NCBI GenBank assembly: GCA_963680875.1
Contig: OY804579.1
Span: 35,759,804 to 35,823,803, forward strand
DNA length: 64,000 bases
Direction of reading: 5' to 3'
Origin: Bathymodiolus brooksi
Lineage: Eukaryota; Mollusca; Bivalvia; Mytilida; Modiolidae
Shown: positions 11,571-23,886 of the stretch, piece after piece
Layout: every line of letters starts with the position of its first letter
Position numbering within the stretch: position 1 is the stretch's first letter
Notes under the pieces: model-generated
Databases searched by the model: none
What the model was told of the DNA's origin: nothing
The model's input: only the letters and a program-made list of their open reading frames with translations
Made by a program: the position numbers and the translations under genes

Positions 11571-11884
11571 GAAAAATCCAAAATTTACCTTGGCCTGCCT
11601 TTTATGGAACTTGACCTTGTGCATAAATCTTAAATGATTATCTTAAGGCAGTTCCGAAACCCAAGAATTTTTTTTCTTTCAGAAAAACAAATCAAGGGGC
11701 ATAATTCCAGAATGGAAAAAGTTGTCAAATCCGATAACAAATTTAGCCTGTCTTTTATGATCCCTGATCATGCGTATTACTTTCAAACGATTTGATTCAG
11801 GTGAACTTTGAGTGCAAACTAAATGGGGGACGTATAGATATTAATAAAACATAATGCCCCAGATGCCCAGAGTCATGGACAATT
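11571..11884. other. Non-coding interval
   Basis: Contains 'GGGGCATAATTCCAGAATGG', a sentence-like repeat related in style to the 'AGGGCAATAACTCC' motif elsewhere. No gene seen. Confidence 0.4.
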
Positions 11885-12860
11885 CAGACTTGGGGTCAAT
11901 TACTTTCAAATGTAATCGATTACATTACAATTACTTTGCAATTTTCATGATTACATTACATTACGATTACATCAATTTTCAAATGTATTCGATTAAATTA
12001 CAATCACTTTGTAAATGTAATCGATTACATTACTGATTACATTTAATGTCATGACAACCAATATATTAGTATTTTATGTTATTTTGTCTCGTGTACATCT
12101 GTCCAATATCTCTTATTTTTTTTAATGTATTTCTTAATCAGAACTATGAATTACAATTCAGTTGTAATGTGATCATTACATGCAATAACATACAGTACAT
12201 TGTAAATTATAAACAGCAATTCTCATTTTCCTATTTTTCATAAAATATGTCTTCTCTTATTACTATACATGACCAATATTGATTCCATCTTATACTATTA
12301 GTAAATATTATAACATACATTTGCACATTTTAATAATATATATCAAATAATTTCAAACATCCTGTGAAAGTCTATTGGGGATTACCTGATAAAATTTGTA
12401 ATTACGGTATTATTTATAACACCAAATTATGTAACAATCACCATTGGCATTACTAAATTTCACACCATTTGAATGTTTGTCCTTGATATATAATTCAGAA
12501 GATAAAAAAACAAAATTCAGAATACTTGCTTAAAAATGTACATAATTCTCAGTCTAAATATGAAAACTAAATCCTTAATTTATGTAAATAGGTTTAATAA
12601 AATATCCATTACAAGTTGCATAGTAACCCACAAGTAATGAAAAAATTATCATATAATCCAATATTAAATGGAAAATCAGCACCAAAATAAAAAGCAGAAA
12701 TATCACTTATATCTGAATATCAGATACAAGCCCCATTAGAATATTCTTTAAAAAAAAAAATCCAAAATTTTACAAATATTACAACTTGCTATTTATCAGT
12801 TAATTTGTAATATACATGTATGTACGAGCATCATAAATAAATGTTTCTGAAAATTATAAT

Positions 12861-14492
12861 TTCTGTGTTAGCGGTAGACGATCGCCACGTCGCATTTTGC
12901 GAATATAACGGTAGTGTGGCGAGGATAATTTGTGTAGCAGTAGCCACACTTGGCGAACGAAAAACTTTTAGAGTGTGCATCTGACAACGATCTTTTATTA
13001 TGTAGAAAGTCAACATCGAATAAAACGCGTTATAGACAATGATTTGATCGATGTATAATATCCAAAATGATTTTAAAAAGCGGGTCAAATTGATTATTTC
13101 CGGTAGTTTTTTCAGTTGAAATAACATTATCCGGGTCCCATTCCGGAAATAGTTTCGAATTTAGTCACCGACTGACTGGTTTCCTAAATTACGCTTTATT
13201 CTGTCTGTCCTTCTGTCTACGCTTGAATCTAAAACCAGTAAATTATTTCACAATGAGAAGGTCAAGCGTGACAAAGCGCGAATCCGGGTCCGTTCGCCCT
13301 GATAATTATAATTATGTGGGGTATTAAAAATAATAGAAAAATAAGTGATATTTGATTGCTTAAAGCTATTAAATTGAGAAATTTTAAATATGCGGCATGC
13401 TAAAAAGTACAGTCAATGAACATAGGTATTCGTCACTCGAATTTACGCTATATATTTCATATAACCACATTGTTCAAAATTTTTATTTTGAAGTCATTTC
13501 TAAACGGGTTTTGATAATTTTTGCACCAGAACAAAGATTTTTGTTTATTTTAGCATGATTTTCCGTTAGATTTCCTTTATTTTCTTATGATTTAAAGACA
13601 ATTTTTGCTATATACTGTATTTTAACGAAAGTGACAAATACTTATACATGTATATATGTCCACGGACTGTATGTTTCGATAATGGGCAAAGTTAAACATT
13701 TCAGTCCTTGGAATAAATGAATCAGGTAACGATTAGTGAATCCACAGTCTAGAAAATGTAGGATATTAAAAATAATTGGTATGCTAAAGTGTATGTTTCT
13801 ATAATGAACAAAGTTAAACGTTTTAGTCCTTGGAATGAATGAAGCAGGTAAAGATGAGTGAATCCAGAGTGTAGAAAATATATGTGTCCTTGGAATTAGT
13901 AAATCAGGTAAAGATGAGTGAATCAAGAGTCTGTAGTCCATTATACTTTATTAAAGTATTAAAAAAGTAATAAATATAACAAAGATAGTTTAAACAAACT
14001 ACAATGTATTAACATAATGTTTAAGTTACAAAACAAAGTTGCATAGTATAGAAGCTGTAATGTTTTAATTCTGTTGTGCAACATGGTCCAATGGGTTGTT
14101 TGTTGGCTTATAAAGACCCGATATCATTTTTAATAATCAGGGCGAACTGACCCAAATGTAGGGCAAATGGACCTGATACCGCCAAGCGCCAAGGATCTAT
14201 TTTATCCTTTTTTGGCAACGCCTACGGCCCCACACAGCAAAAAACAACAAAATCATACGAATATTGAATGTTCTGTTTACACATGTATCTAATGTTCAAA
14301 GTTTGTTGTTTATCATGATAATATATGAATTATTATTGTTAGTTAATTACATAATAAAGTTTTGAACTTTCAACTGTTTTATGCTCTTTGTTTATATTTA
14401 GTGTGGCTAACTGAAATTGAGTGTGGCTAAAAGAAATTAGTACCCATTAGCCACAGTGGCTAATAAAAAAAATGTCTACCGCTAACACAGAA
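12861..14492. mobile_element. Nested TIR element, TGTGTTAGCGGTAGAC ends
   Basis: 12861-12879 (TTCTGTGTTAGCGGTAGAC) is the exact inverse of 14474-14492. Subterminal 'AGTGTGGC' and 'TAGCCACA' motifs occur near both ends. A further inverted pair inside (about 13283-13308 'GTTCGCCCTGATAATTAT' against 14131-14147 'AATAATCAGGGCGAAC') suggests another nested element. The segment TTAGCGGTAGAC recurs alone at 61549. No coding sequence found. Confidence 0.7.
13669..13932 (+). repeat. 122-bp tandem repeat, about 2.5 copies
   Basis: 'GTATGTTTC.ATAATG' starts at 13669 and 13791, followed in both by 'CAAAGTTAAAC', 'CAGTCCTTGGAAT' or 'TAGTCCTTGGAAT', 'CAGGTAA' and 'GTGAATCCA'. A partial third copy starts at about 13885. 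The minus-strand 99-codon frame here is a translation of this repeat. Confidence 0.7.
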
Positions 14493-15158
14493 TTTACATT
14501 TTGCTTTTTATGTAATATCTTATTGAAATTTAAATCTCTTTTTAAAGTTGTATAAGAAATCTTCATGAGATATTTTGGTTTATATAAAATATTTCTTTAT
14601 TTTATGCGAATCATGAGGACATGATGATAGTCTTTCATAGAAGCAATTCATAGATGAAATCTTGAAAGTTGTGTCAGATAATTTAAAATTTTAGAGCTTA
14701 TGTTTTACACAAGCCAACAAACTGTTTTCACTGAATTTTTGAAACCCTAAAGAAATTGAAATTGAGATATTATTTGTTTGGATATCAAGTCTTTGAAGTC
14801 ATAATTTATTCTTAATATTTGTTGTTGCTGTGATAGTTTTGATTGCAATTAAGCATATAATAATATCTACATTATTTGTTTAATAAATTTCATGAAGAAA
14901 ATTCATTTACATAAATCATACATTAAATATTTAAGGAGATATATGTTTCAGTTAAGACAGAATAAGTCAAAATGATGAAAAGTAATCTAAATGTAATCAG
15001 AAAGTAACCATGATTACAGGGTCAAAATGAATGTAATCGATTATATTACAATTACATGTAATCTAAAAAATGTCCGATTACAGATTAAATTCGATTACAT
15101 GAAAAATGTAATCGATTACAACCGATTACAATTACAAATTACGATTACCCCATGTCTG

Positions 15159-16285
15159 ATGAACATCAAAATAACAGTAATTATTAAAATATGAAAATTG
15201 TTCTTATACTGTACCTTTTTTTTGTAAGTTTTTTTTTATATAATCTAAATGTTAATTTCACTAATGTTTTTAGTTGTACTTTTCACAATTAAATAGCTCT
15301 CATTCCATAACTGGAAAATCTAAATTACAAAACATGTACTGCAACACATCAGGTTGAAATTGTAAACAATTGCAAAGATATCAAGTACATGGACAATGGT
15401 AAAAATTATACATTGATTATAAAAAAAGGATTAAAAAAAACTTTACAAATCTGCTATGAACAAATCAATATTTTCTTAACAAAATTTTTAACTTTTATCA
15501 ATAACTGGAAGACTGTTCCAATTCTATATGTATTCACTGTTAACTTAATCCAAATAAAATATGGAAACATGAATTTTAAATCTACTAATTGATGTTTATG
15601 CAAAATAATAGCAAATCATGTAAATTCTATCCAATCACTGACTTCCAGCCTTATGCTAAAAAAAAAAAATGCCATGATATAGGTGTAATACTGCTAATGT
15701 TGACATTAAGCACCAATCAATCAATCACTTGATTCAATGTAAAAAAATAATTATCAAATAATATATAAATTAAAAACATAAACAAAAAAATAAGAATAAG
15801 GATTAACATATTGTATGAACCGCTGGTGTGTAAGAATTCAATTGATAAATGTTTGAAGAAGAATAAATACTGGATTTTTTATCCTACACCTCTTACCTCC
15901 CAGATATATAGTACGTAACAATCCTACCAATGATGTATCACTTATGAATAGTTTAACTATATATATTAATCAGTCGGGCCATTTAAAAACATGCTACCTA
16001 AAAGTTGGCCTGGTGATAACCAAATAAACATTTCACCTGTAAAATATAATACCTACATTTAATATAGACAAATCAAATGAGTTAGTGTGCAGCGATTTGG
16101 AACCTTTTTTTTATCACAAAATTAACCTGGATATTTCATAATGCATTATAATATGGATGTTATAATTGAAAGTGGTTTAAATGTTCTTCTTACCTGTTAA
16201 CTACTGGAATGTGTTCTTTATTTCCTTATTCTATAGTCAGTAATAAGTTAGTCAGTAACTGTTACATCAGCTGATTTCTTTCTTA
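15159..16285. other. A+T-rich interval without recognisable gene
   Basis: A 67-codon Lys/Ile/Phe-rich frame (15389-15592) has no recognisable motif and fits chance in A+T-rich DNA. Nothing else is supported. Confidence 0.5.
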
Positions 16286-16286
16286 A

Positions 16287-17260
16287 ATTCTATAATAATA
16301 ATAATAATATTTCTTTATTTTAAGAAGGTAACACAGTTAACAAACAAAGTTAATCTCTCTCCCCTGTGGCCTTCAATACAAAATTGGTTAACAAAAAATA
16401 AAATATACAAAACTTAATAGAGAATACAAATAATGATTACAATTATACATAAAAGTAATACATGTACATTTTTTTTATACACAGTAATGCAAACATAAAT
16501 GGAAATATGCATATTCATCATGCATAATTGTATTACAGTAATTCAGTTTCTTGTTTATTCAAGAGATAGATGGAACAATGTCTTTTAAACAATTCTAGAT
16601 TCTTGCATTCTTTTAAAGTTAAAGGGAGTGAGTTCCACAATATAATTCCAGAGTACTGAAAAGATCGTTTTCCAAAATTTGTATTTGGTTTTTGAACATG
16701 TAAATTATCTAAACTAGTTGATCTCAGTGTGTAATTATTGACAGATGACCATTTCTTAAAGAATTCAGTGAGATATTCAGGTGCTAAACCATTCATACAC
16801 TTGTACATCATAACTGCTCTAAAATAATTTATCTGTTATAAATAGTTAACCATTCTAACTTTTTGAACATGACAGCTGATGGTGTTTCAGTGGTTGCATT
16901 TAGGATAATTCTAGCAGCACGTTTTTGCAGTTTGTCAATATGAGTACAGGATGCATTTCCCCAAACTGTGCAACAGTAATTCATAACAGATAATATAATT
17001 AAGACAATTTGAAGGTAAATAAACTTTAAGAAGACTCATTAGAGAAAGTCTGCTAACAATAATAATAGTACAGAGTTTATCAATTTGAACTTCCCATGAA
17101 AGTGTTTTATCGATGTATATACCTAGTAGTTTTTCTGTTTCAACAGAGCTAATAAAGTTATCTTCATCAACTTTAATTCTTATATCAGTTTCATTTACTA
17201 GATGCCTTCTCTAAAAATACATGTGAAATTAACAATAATGGAAACACTATTTCATTATTA
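16287..17260 (-). pseudogene. Non-LTR retrotransposon (LINE) 3' end, minus strand
   Basis: Reading leftward from about 17260: a thumb-like segment with 'LLGIYIDKTLSWEVQIDKL', then 'NYCCTVWGNASC' and 'HIDKLQKRAARIIL', then (frame changed near 16815) 'YKCMNGLAPEYL' and 'SFQYSGIILWNSLP', ending at the stop at 16533. These are the conserved blocks after the catalytic core in Jockey/CR1-type reverse transcriptases. Stops and at least one frameshift (near 16815) break it. The 3' UTR runs to a (ATT)n tail on the minus strand, seen as AATAATAATAATAATA at about 16290-16306. It is a 5'-truncated dead copy with no catalytic YADD box in the retained part. Confidence 0.85.
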
Positions 17261-17340
17261 CCAAGAACTTTCATTTTGTGGCTATATAGCAGTCCCCCTA
17301 TAAGGCCATCCCTTCTGCAATGAGGGTTTCGGTTAATATG

Positions 17341-17578
17341 GTGTTTATATCGCCACTTTCAACAATATTTCAGTAATATCGCAGTCAGTTTTATTGGTGG
17401 GGAAAACCAATGGCAATGACCTGTCGCAGGTCACTGACAAACTTTATCACATAATGTTGTATCGAGTACACACCGCCTGAGCAGGATTTGAACTCACATA
17501 TGATGATATGGTGATAGGTACTGATTACATAGGTAGTTATAAATCCAACTACCATACGATCACAACCATGACGGCCCC
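17341..17578 (-). mobile_element. tRNA-headed SINE, minus strand
   Basis: Same family as 3305 and 52473: 'CGCCACTTTCAACAATATTT' at the 3' end, 'GTCACTGACAAACTTTATCA', 'GGATTTGAACTCACA' (degenerate box B), 'GTGATAGGTACTGATTACAT' and 'CCAACTACCATA'. Confidence 0.85.
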
Positions 17579-18896
17579 TAACCTTCTGCAATGAATAAAT
17601 GTCCTTATAAGATGGGTGACCTCTCTTGAAAGGGTCAATTTATTTGATTATCTCAGTGCATCTGAAATCTGGTCTAATGAGAGGGTTGTCCTTTGGTGAG
17701 AGGGGCGTCTTAATAAGAGGTAGACTACTGTATCCATTACATGATTGTATAAACTTTGGACAATGAAAACCAAAAAACAATTAAGTTTAAATTTGATTCA
17801 CTAGAAATTTCTTACTTCTATATAAAAAAAAAGGTCTTCCTCAGCAGCCATGCTAACATGGTTTTGTTTCCAAAAATATATGAAGTTGCTTGCTATCAAT
17901 ATTACCAAACTTTGCCAACTCATTCATATATATATTGAATGATTTAAAGAAGAAAAAAATATTACTCTAGAAAGAAACATGCACATTGTTTTTTAACAAT
18001 ATACAATGTATACACATGAAGACATTTTGTTTCATTGGAACTTCATATAGAACTTTATATTCCTAAATATATGAATAGTTTTCATTTTGAGTTTATTTAC
18101 TTCATATATGTTCAAGTCATTATCCCTTTTATATGGATATTTGTTTGTTGTACAATATGATAAAAATTCTGCTGAACAAGATGTAACTGAGGTGGTCCAA
18201 GTTACAAAAATGTCACATTTCTTGGTAGTACAAAAACCCTTGTAGTAAGTTCAGGTTTTATCAGTGATAATGTTTGGGTTATCTCCCATTGTATTTAATT
18301 AATGTAGTTTAATAAATCCATGATTATATCTCTCTGTTTTATATTTTGTTTATAAAAAGCAGCAGGAACTGACAATGTATCAAGTGCGATCGAGCACAGC
18401 AAAAAAAAACAACAACCTGTACTGTCACTAATATTCTTGAAAAAAAAATAGGGTAGGTAGGTAAAACTTGTTCATTATTTTTTATAGGTTATACAGAACA
18501 CAGATCTGATTGAATCAGTACTTAATAATAATAGTATAATAACATTAGGATAGGCACTTAATAAAAACGTAGATATCAAATTTTAATAGCACTAAAAGGG
18601 TTAGCAGAAGCAGTTTTTTTTTTTTTTTTAATATTTCTATGTTTGGCTCATTGATTGCTTGTTGCATGATTAAGTACAGATCTTATCCTTTAAATCTTAA
18701 TTTTAGTGTCAATAAAAAATTCTCCTTTTTATGTATTTTCTGATTTTTTTTATATTGTAAATGTTGCTCTGATCACTAAATATAGCTTTAATATTCTGCT
18801 AATTTTATTTTTAACTACAGCCATTTCCATTAATTATGGATATATTGGGCGAGCTAATTATTTTGTCACATAAGTAGCACAAACTTATTTATAACT
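17579..18896. other. A+T-rich interval without recognisable gene
   Basis: 17281-17340 and 17590-17735 carry related 'CCTTATAAGATGGGTGACCTC' and 'CTAATGAGAGGGTTGTCC' style text, probably repeat-derived. A lone 'GGGTTATCTCCCATTG' lies at 18277. No gene seen. Confidence 0.45.
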
Positions 18897-19245
18897 TGAG
18901 CGAGTGATTTTTGTTTAACACCAACTCAACAATTTTTCAGCTATATCATGGCAAGAACAAATAAATTTTCATTGAAATGATGATGTCCGCTTTGTACTAG
19001 ATGCCCATGCTAACTTGGATTTTAATAGTGCTAGCTCACTGAAACAACAGTCCGCAGATAGACATGTTGCCCCACTCGGACACATTTTCCTAATTTCGAG
19101 CAAACCAGTCTTTGCTCTTTCTCCTGAATTCCGTGTACCTAGCGGAGAAGCAACAAATACCAATTTTATAGTCTTTGGTGTGACCCGACTGGGGCTCGAA
19201 CCCACGATCTATCGCACTCGAGACGAGCACTCTTTGATACAAGGA
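18897..19245 (-). mobile_element. Second SINE type, perfect box B, minus strand
   Basis: The minus strand reads a tRNA-like head with a perfect box B (GGTTCGAGCCC, complement of 19190-19200), a body containing the complement of 'GACATGTTGCCCCACTCGGA' (about 19061-19080), and a 3' tail 'CATGATATAGCTGAAAAATT' (complement of 18932-18951) ending near 'AAATCACTCGCTC'. The body differs from the SINE at 52473 but the tail is clearly related. A 78-84-codon frame on each strand is incidental. Confidence 0.8.
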
Positions 19246-19785
19246 GTGAATGACTGCTTTATTACTTAAATATACAGCCTTAATATATATGCATAATTTG
19301 AACGAAGAAACATTTCACAATTCTCTGTGATAACACAGATCTTGAAGTATGCATTTGTCCAAACTTGAATCTCTATATCACAAGGATGCTTCATACAAAT
19401 AGCAACCTATGTTAAACTTTAAATCCCAGTTACACCTTAAAAAACCCTTTTATGATAAGGGTTCAGTGAGTAAGCTTCACATTATACTGTCATGGAAATA
19501 CTACTTTTATAATATATTGCTACCATTCTCTAACTCGTTTATATCTAACATTCCATCTATTTGCAATATTGTTTTAAAAAAATCCTTTGATAAATTGCTT
19601 TTTAAATTTAGTTGCAGATTAACTTGGCATACAGTAAATTCTCAGATTATTTCAAGGAAGTAATTATATATTTTACAAGACATTATGTGGGTGCAAATCA
19701 TATTAAATTAAAAACATTTTACTGTAAAATCTTTTTACATCAAGGATAGATAACATATATTTAGGAGTTTAGGAGATTAGCAATA
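19246..19785. other. Non-coding interval
   Basis: One 84-codon frame (19409-19663), A+T-rich and hydrophobic, with no recognisable motif. Nothing else seen. Confidence 0.45.
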
Positions 19786-20230
19786 GCATGACTTTCAATA
19801 ATATTTCAGTTATATCATGGCAGTCAGTGTTATTGTGTGAGGATCAAAACCTGATAATACTACATATCTTCCTCAAGTAACTGACAAACTTTCTCACATA
19901 AGGCAGTGTTTTAGCTACACTTTGAAATCTTCCGGACAATAACAAGTTTTATCAAAATTTCTTCTGGAGTGCAGGACATTCTTTAATAATTAAACTAATT
20001 TTTATAAAGTTCTTCAGGACAATTTGAGAAATAGGTGGGCAAATGTCCTTAGGCTTAGTACGGGGCCTAGCTGAATCATTGATAATTATAAAATAAGGTT
20101 ATATAGAGTACGCCTTGCCACCGACAGGAATCAAACTCAAAACTTTAGATGTGATAGGTACTGATTGCATCTACATGTAGGTAGATGTAAATCCAACTAC
20201 GTTTTTTACGTAAAATCATGGCAACAGTCT
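19786..20230 (-). mobile_element. SINE copy split by an insertion, minus strand
   Basis: The 3' tail (19789-19822, 'ACTTTCAATAATATTTCAGT') and middle ('AACTGACAAACTTTCTCACA', about 19881) are separated from the head ('GGAATCAAACTCAAAAC', 'GTGATAGGTACTGATTGCAT', 20127-20170) by about 150 extra bases (19915-20080). Confidence 0.75.
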
Positions 20231-21093
20231 GACATTTTTTATCAGTCTTCAGAGCCTTAAAATATTCAATATATTTATCATGTTGTATTCCTGATTTCTG
20301 CAAAAATAAAATTGTCTACATTTTGGACTAAAGAGAAAAAGTCCACACAATGTTTTTCTTTTATGTACAATGTACTTTTAAAGCATTTTATGCATGATAT
20401 CACAGCCGGGAAGCCATAGACTGAATCGATCAATCAGTCCATTGGATGTCAATATTGCCGCGCTAAGGGCAGACAACCTCGATTCAACGCACAGGTGGCG
20501 CTTCATAACTACGTAAACAAAATCATCCGCGATACGGTACCTCAGAAAAACATGTTGGGAAACGTTGAAATAACCGTAATTCGTGTTTTTTTTATATTTA
20601 TCACAAGTTTATTCTCACAGGCTAATGACTGGTCGTTTTTGACAGCTTTTCCGTGTAGAAAAAGGGTGAAAATCGGTATTTTTCCAGTGACCTATTTCAA
20701 GCATCTCGTCGCCTAAAAATATGGCGGGGGAAAAACCTCTCTATATTTAACTGACACAATCACATCCCCCTTAGCCAATCACATCAAAGATGGTAAAAAT
20801 AAACTCTAAAATTAGTAAGGAATCCCATACAAAACATCAAATCCCAGCATGCTTAGCGAAAAACTATATTTTGACCTCAAAAGGCAGACACCATTTCAGT
20901 GTATTTTCGAAGGAAAAATAGCGATATTTCTATTTGTTTCAGGCTTATATCTGCAAGCATTACATCTGTAGATTGTTCTCATGTATTTTAATATTGCATT
21001 CGTTTCAATTCCAGTATTTTAGATGTGAATGTTGACTTACATATTGGAAAAATTCCAAGATATAAACATCATTTGAACCACACATCCATGTCG
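20231..21093. other. Interval with G+C-richer core, no gene assigned
   Basis: 20400-20790 is less A+T-rich than its surroundings ('GGTGGCGCTTCATAACTAC', 'CGCGATACGGTACC', 'AACTGACACAATCACATCC'). The last phrase has a relative at 39220 ('AACTGACACAATCGTATCC'), so this may be a dispersed repeat or an upstream region of the broken gene at 21444. A 73-codon frame (20495-20716) shows no motif. Confidence 0.35.
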
Positions 21094-21321
21094 TCATGTG
21101 AGATTTCCAACGTGACCCCTCATTTTTTCCATTTTGTAGTCTCTATTTGAAAGTTTATGCTTGATAGCTTCACTTATTGATTCCCTAATTAAAGGAAAAA
21201 CAGATTCATAAAAATGTAGCAGCTCAAAGCCTGACAATGGCTTAGTGTCACACTTCTTGCAGGATTTTCCAGGTGTAAACCATTCCATATCATTCTCATT
21301 TGCCATACTGTGTGTGTACAT
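21094..21321 (-). CDS. Possible coding exon, CxxC-containing, unknown
   Basis: A 75-codon minus-strand frame with protein-like composition: 'WFTPGKSCKKCDTKPLSGFE' followed by an amphipathic Leu/Ile/Lys-rich stretch. The Cys-x2-Cys pair suggests a zinc-binding knuckle. It lies head-to-head with the plus-strand exon at 21444. I do not recognise a family and see no certain splice sites, so it may be chance. Confidence 0.25.
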   Translation of the reverse strand: MYTHSMANENDMEWFTPGKSCKKCDTKPLSGFELLHFYESVFPLIRESISEAIKHKLSNRDYKMEKMRGHVGNLT

Positions 21322-21443
21322 TTCATTATTTAATTTACAGATTCCTTCATTGGTTTATATTAATGTGCATGAATATTATTTGACCCCTAGCTCTTTTCTT
21401 TATACTTGTTCTCAGTTTGCAACATTTACATTTATAAACATTT

Positions 21444-23083
21444 ATGTCAAAATCCAACTGTATAAAGGTCCATCCAGGCAGAGATCCAGCTCCATGCGGT
21501 GTGCCCAAATGTGTTATTGGTAAATTTGATCCTTCAAACAGATATGTACATTTTTTTCAGATTATGTTTACAGGCAATATTATAAGATTACTGATACTGC
21601 TTGTTACATGTATTTGTAGGAGATGTGAAAGTGCATTAAACTTCATTTTTGAAATTTAAAGCAGGTGAACCTGATGAGGCATCAGATGCAAAGAGAGCAT
21701 GCACAGATAATGAAGATAACAAATGGTTTTTTTAATCCAATTTCAGCCTTTGCTCAAACCAATCTAATCATAGAACTGAAATTGACTGTTTATCTTTTCA
21801 GCAAGAAATTAGGGACGGACCATTTAACTTCCAGGGGGGGGGGGGTTATGGTTTTTTTCTAAACAAATATTCTGATTCCCAATGTTACTGAAAAAAATAT
21901 TCTGATTTTGGTGGAGGGAAAAAAAATCTGTTTCAGAGTTTTTGTCATATTTATAACCTAATGTTAAATTCTGGAAAAAAAATTTGCGCTTTGTGCGACA
22001 AAAAAAATAAATATTACAACTCTCATGTTGTTCGGAAAAAAATTCTGAATGAAGCAAAAAACCATAACCCCCCCCCCCCCCTGCAAGTTAAATGGTCGGT
22101 CCCTTAATGTTTTAATTTCAGAGAAGTTTTCACAGTATGATGATACATTTTCTTCCTCACTTTGTCATTCTCATTACAACAAATTTATTAACAATTCACA
22201 GTTCAGTGCATTGTTTGTGAGAAAAATTGTCGCAGTAATGATATCATATGGTTTTTAAAACTAGGTGAGGAAAAGAGAGACTTGTTTTTGAAGTATTTCA
22301 GTTTTAATAAAAATATAGAGAATGATCGATTTAGATGTTGTCCCTATTGTTATAATTCTTTTAACTTTTTCTCTAGATCTGATGCAGCAGAGGAGAAATT
22401 GGCTCAAACCTCTTCATACTTGCAGGATTGTTTAAGTAAACAGTTGTTTATTGAAAAACATAAAGTTACAGGCCAGAATGTTGACATCTATACTTTTCAG
22501 ATGATATTGCAGTTTGTCATCAAAGCTTTTGAAGAAGAGAGTTCTTTACTTTTACCTGAAGTTTATGACAGATATAAACTTCTCTTACGTAAAAATGACC
22601 TCAACATTGTTATTGACAGTGACATTGTTACACTTCACTCAATTGATATTTAATATGTTAAAATCTGTTCCTGGCAGAGCTTTATTGTGTTATGTACCAA
22701 AAAAGAAAAACCTTGGTCGTCTGATATACAGAAATGATGTAGATGTTTTAGGAAGTTGCCATTCACTATTTTTGGCAAATCATCGCTCATCAAACCAAAT
22801 TGCCCTGATGGAGAAAGAAAACTTAAAATTAACAAATAAAATTTCTTCTCTTATTACAGATGATTTAAAGAAGAACACAAAGCATGAAAGTCTTGAACAT
22901 GCAGCACAAATTTTGAGAAATGTTATTAAATTGTATGTTTCAGACAGAATAAAGACTGACAGATTACCAGATATTGACAATTTTAATTGTAGAGATGAGA
23001 TTTTTAAGATCCACCCTTTCTTGTGGAATTTTTTATTTAGATTTGTTGACAAGATTACAATTATTATGATAATGCTGCCTTGA
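21444..23083 (+). pseudogene. Broken multi-exon gene of unknown family
   Basis: Exon 1 (21444-21519) starts at ATG and encodes 'HPGRDPAPCGVPKCVIG' up to the donor ATTG|GTAAAT. Exon 2 (from 21665, after TTTAAAGCAG) continues in phase with 'GEPDEASDAKRACTDNED'. After an intron carrying a MITE (21812-22103), exon 3 begins after TTTTAATTTCAG (22121). A frame change near 22195 leads into 'CIVCEKNC' and 'CCPYCY', a likely zinc-binding set, then a helical region. TAA at 22651-22653 and a frameshift move the reading to a third frame with 'VPGRALLCYVPKKK', 'DVLGSCHSLFLAN' and 'KIHPFLWNFLFR'; it stops at 23083. The extra TTCAG at 22201-22205 looks like a small duplication. I do not know the family. Cys clusters and the terminal 'HPFLWNF' block recall uncharacterised repeat-associated proteins of invertebrates. 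Confidence 0.5.
21812..22103. mobile_element. PIF/Harbinger-type MITE, TTA target duplication
   Basis: Ends GGGACGGACCATTTAACTT (left) and AAATGGTCGGTCCC (right) are inverted copies, flanked by TTA at 21809-21811 and 22104-22106. A 3-bp TWA duplication with GG-starting TIRs is the PIF/Harbinger signature. Poly-G (21833-21845) and poly-C (22069-22081) runs mirror each other. The interior has 'ATATTCTGATTTTGGTGGAG' shared with the second copy at 53538. Confidence 0.9.
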
Positions 23084-23166
23084 AATATTGTATTAAATGT
23101 TACACAATTTAAATAATCAAATTACCACAGGATTGTTTTCATATGCTGACTAGATGTTAATACCAG

Positions 23167-23886
23167 AGGCTCCCAGGAGCCTGTAATCGCTCACCTGGAT
23201 CAAAGCTGCTTTCAATAACAACGCAACTGCACTGTGGTGGCCATCTTGGTGGGAGAGCGCGACTGCCGGACACAATTTTGGAAAAGGACCATCCAATGAC
23301 TATTCCATCACAGTTTGGTTCTAATTGAGCTACTGGTTCCAGACAAGATGGTTTTTATGCGAATTTCCCATAGGGTCCTATGTTAAACTAAGTTCAGCTG
23401 TGCAGCCATCTTGGTCAGAGGGCCGAACCACCGGACACATTTTTGGAAGAGAACCATCCAATGACTATTTCATCAAAATTAAGTTCTTATTGAGCAAATG
23501 GTTTCAGACAAGAAGATTTTTATGGGAATTTCCCATAGGGTCCTATGTTAAATTAAGTTTGGCTGTGGCAGCCATCTTGGTTGGAGGTCTGAAGGGGACC
23601 ACCCAAGGATCATTTCAGCAAAGTTTGGTTGAGATTGGCTCAGTAGTTTCAGAGGAGAAGATTTAAAAATATCATCCCCCTTTTTTCTATTTTTAGCTTG
23701 GTGGCCATCTTGGTTGGAAGTTGGGATCACCGGACACCCTTTTTAAGGGGGGCCACCCAAGGATCATTCCACCAAAGTTTGGTTGCAATTGGCCCAGTGG
23801 TTTCTGAGGAGAAGATTAAATTTTGATGGACGGACGAAAAGTGATGGCAATAGCTCACATGGCCAAAAGGCCAGGCGAGCTAAAAT
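23167..23886 (+). repeat. Monomer element with both terminal hairpins
   Basis: 5' hairpin AGGCTCCCAGGAGCCT (23167-23182) followed by 'CGCTCACCTGG'. There are four monomers anchored by 'GCCATCTTGG' (about 23235, 23404, 23570 and 23702). The 3' end is '(GACG)GACGAAAAGTGATGGC', CTCAC (23854-23858), inner stem TGGCC/GGCCA (23860-23864/23869-23873), GCGAG, then CTAA (23880-23883). At about 720 bp it is the shortest copy here with both ends. Confidence 0.85.

Larger units (their letters stand above)
11885..15158. mobile_element. 3.3-kb element with TAATCGATTA-rich TIRs
   Basis: The left end CAGACTTGGGGTCAATTAC (11885) matches the reverse complement of the right end (CAGACATGGGGTAATCG, ending 15158). 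Both subterminal regions (11885-12045 and 14970-15158) are packed with 'TGTAATCGATTACA' palindromes. I find no target duplication. Nearly all the interior is A+T-rich, and a second element (12861-14492) is nested inside. No transposase is recognisable. Confidence 0.65.

Noticed and set aside
11854..12060. TAATCGATTA cluster as a homeodomain enhancer
   Set aside because: The motifs are mirrored at the other end of the 3.3-kb element, so they are better explained as part of its TIRs.
18969..19269. Overlapping 78- and 84-codon frames
   Set aside because: They lie within the SINE body at 18897-19245 on both strands.
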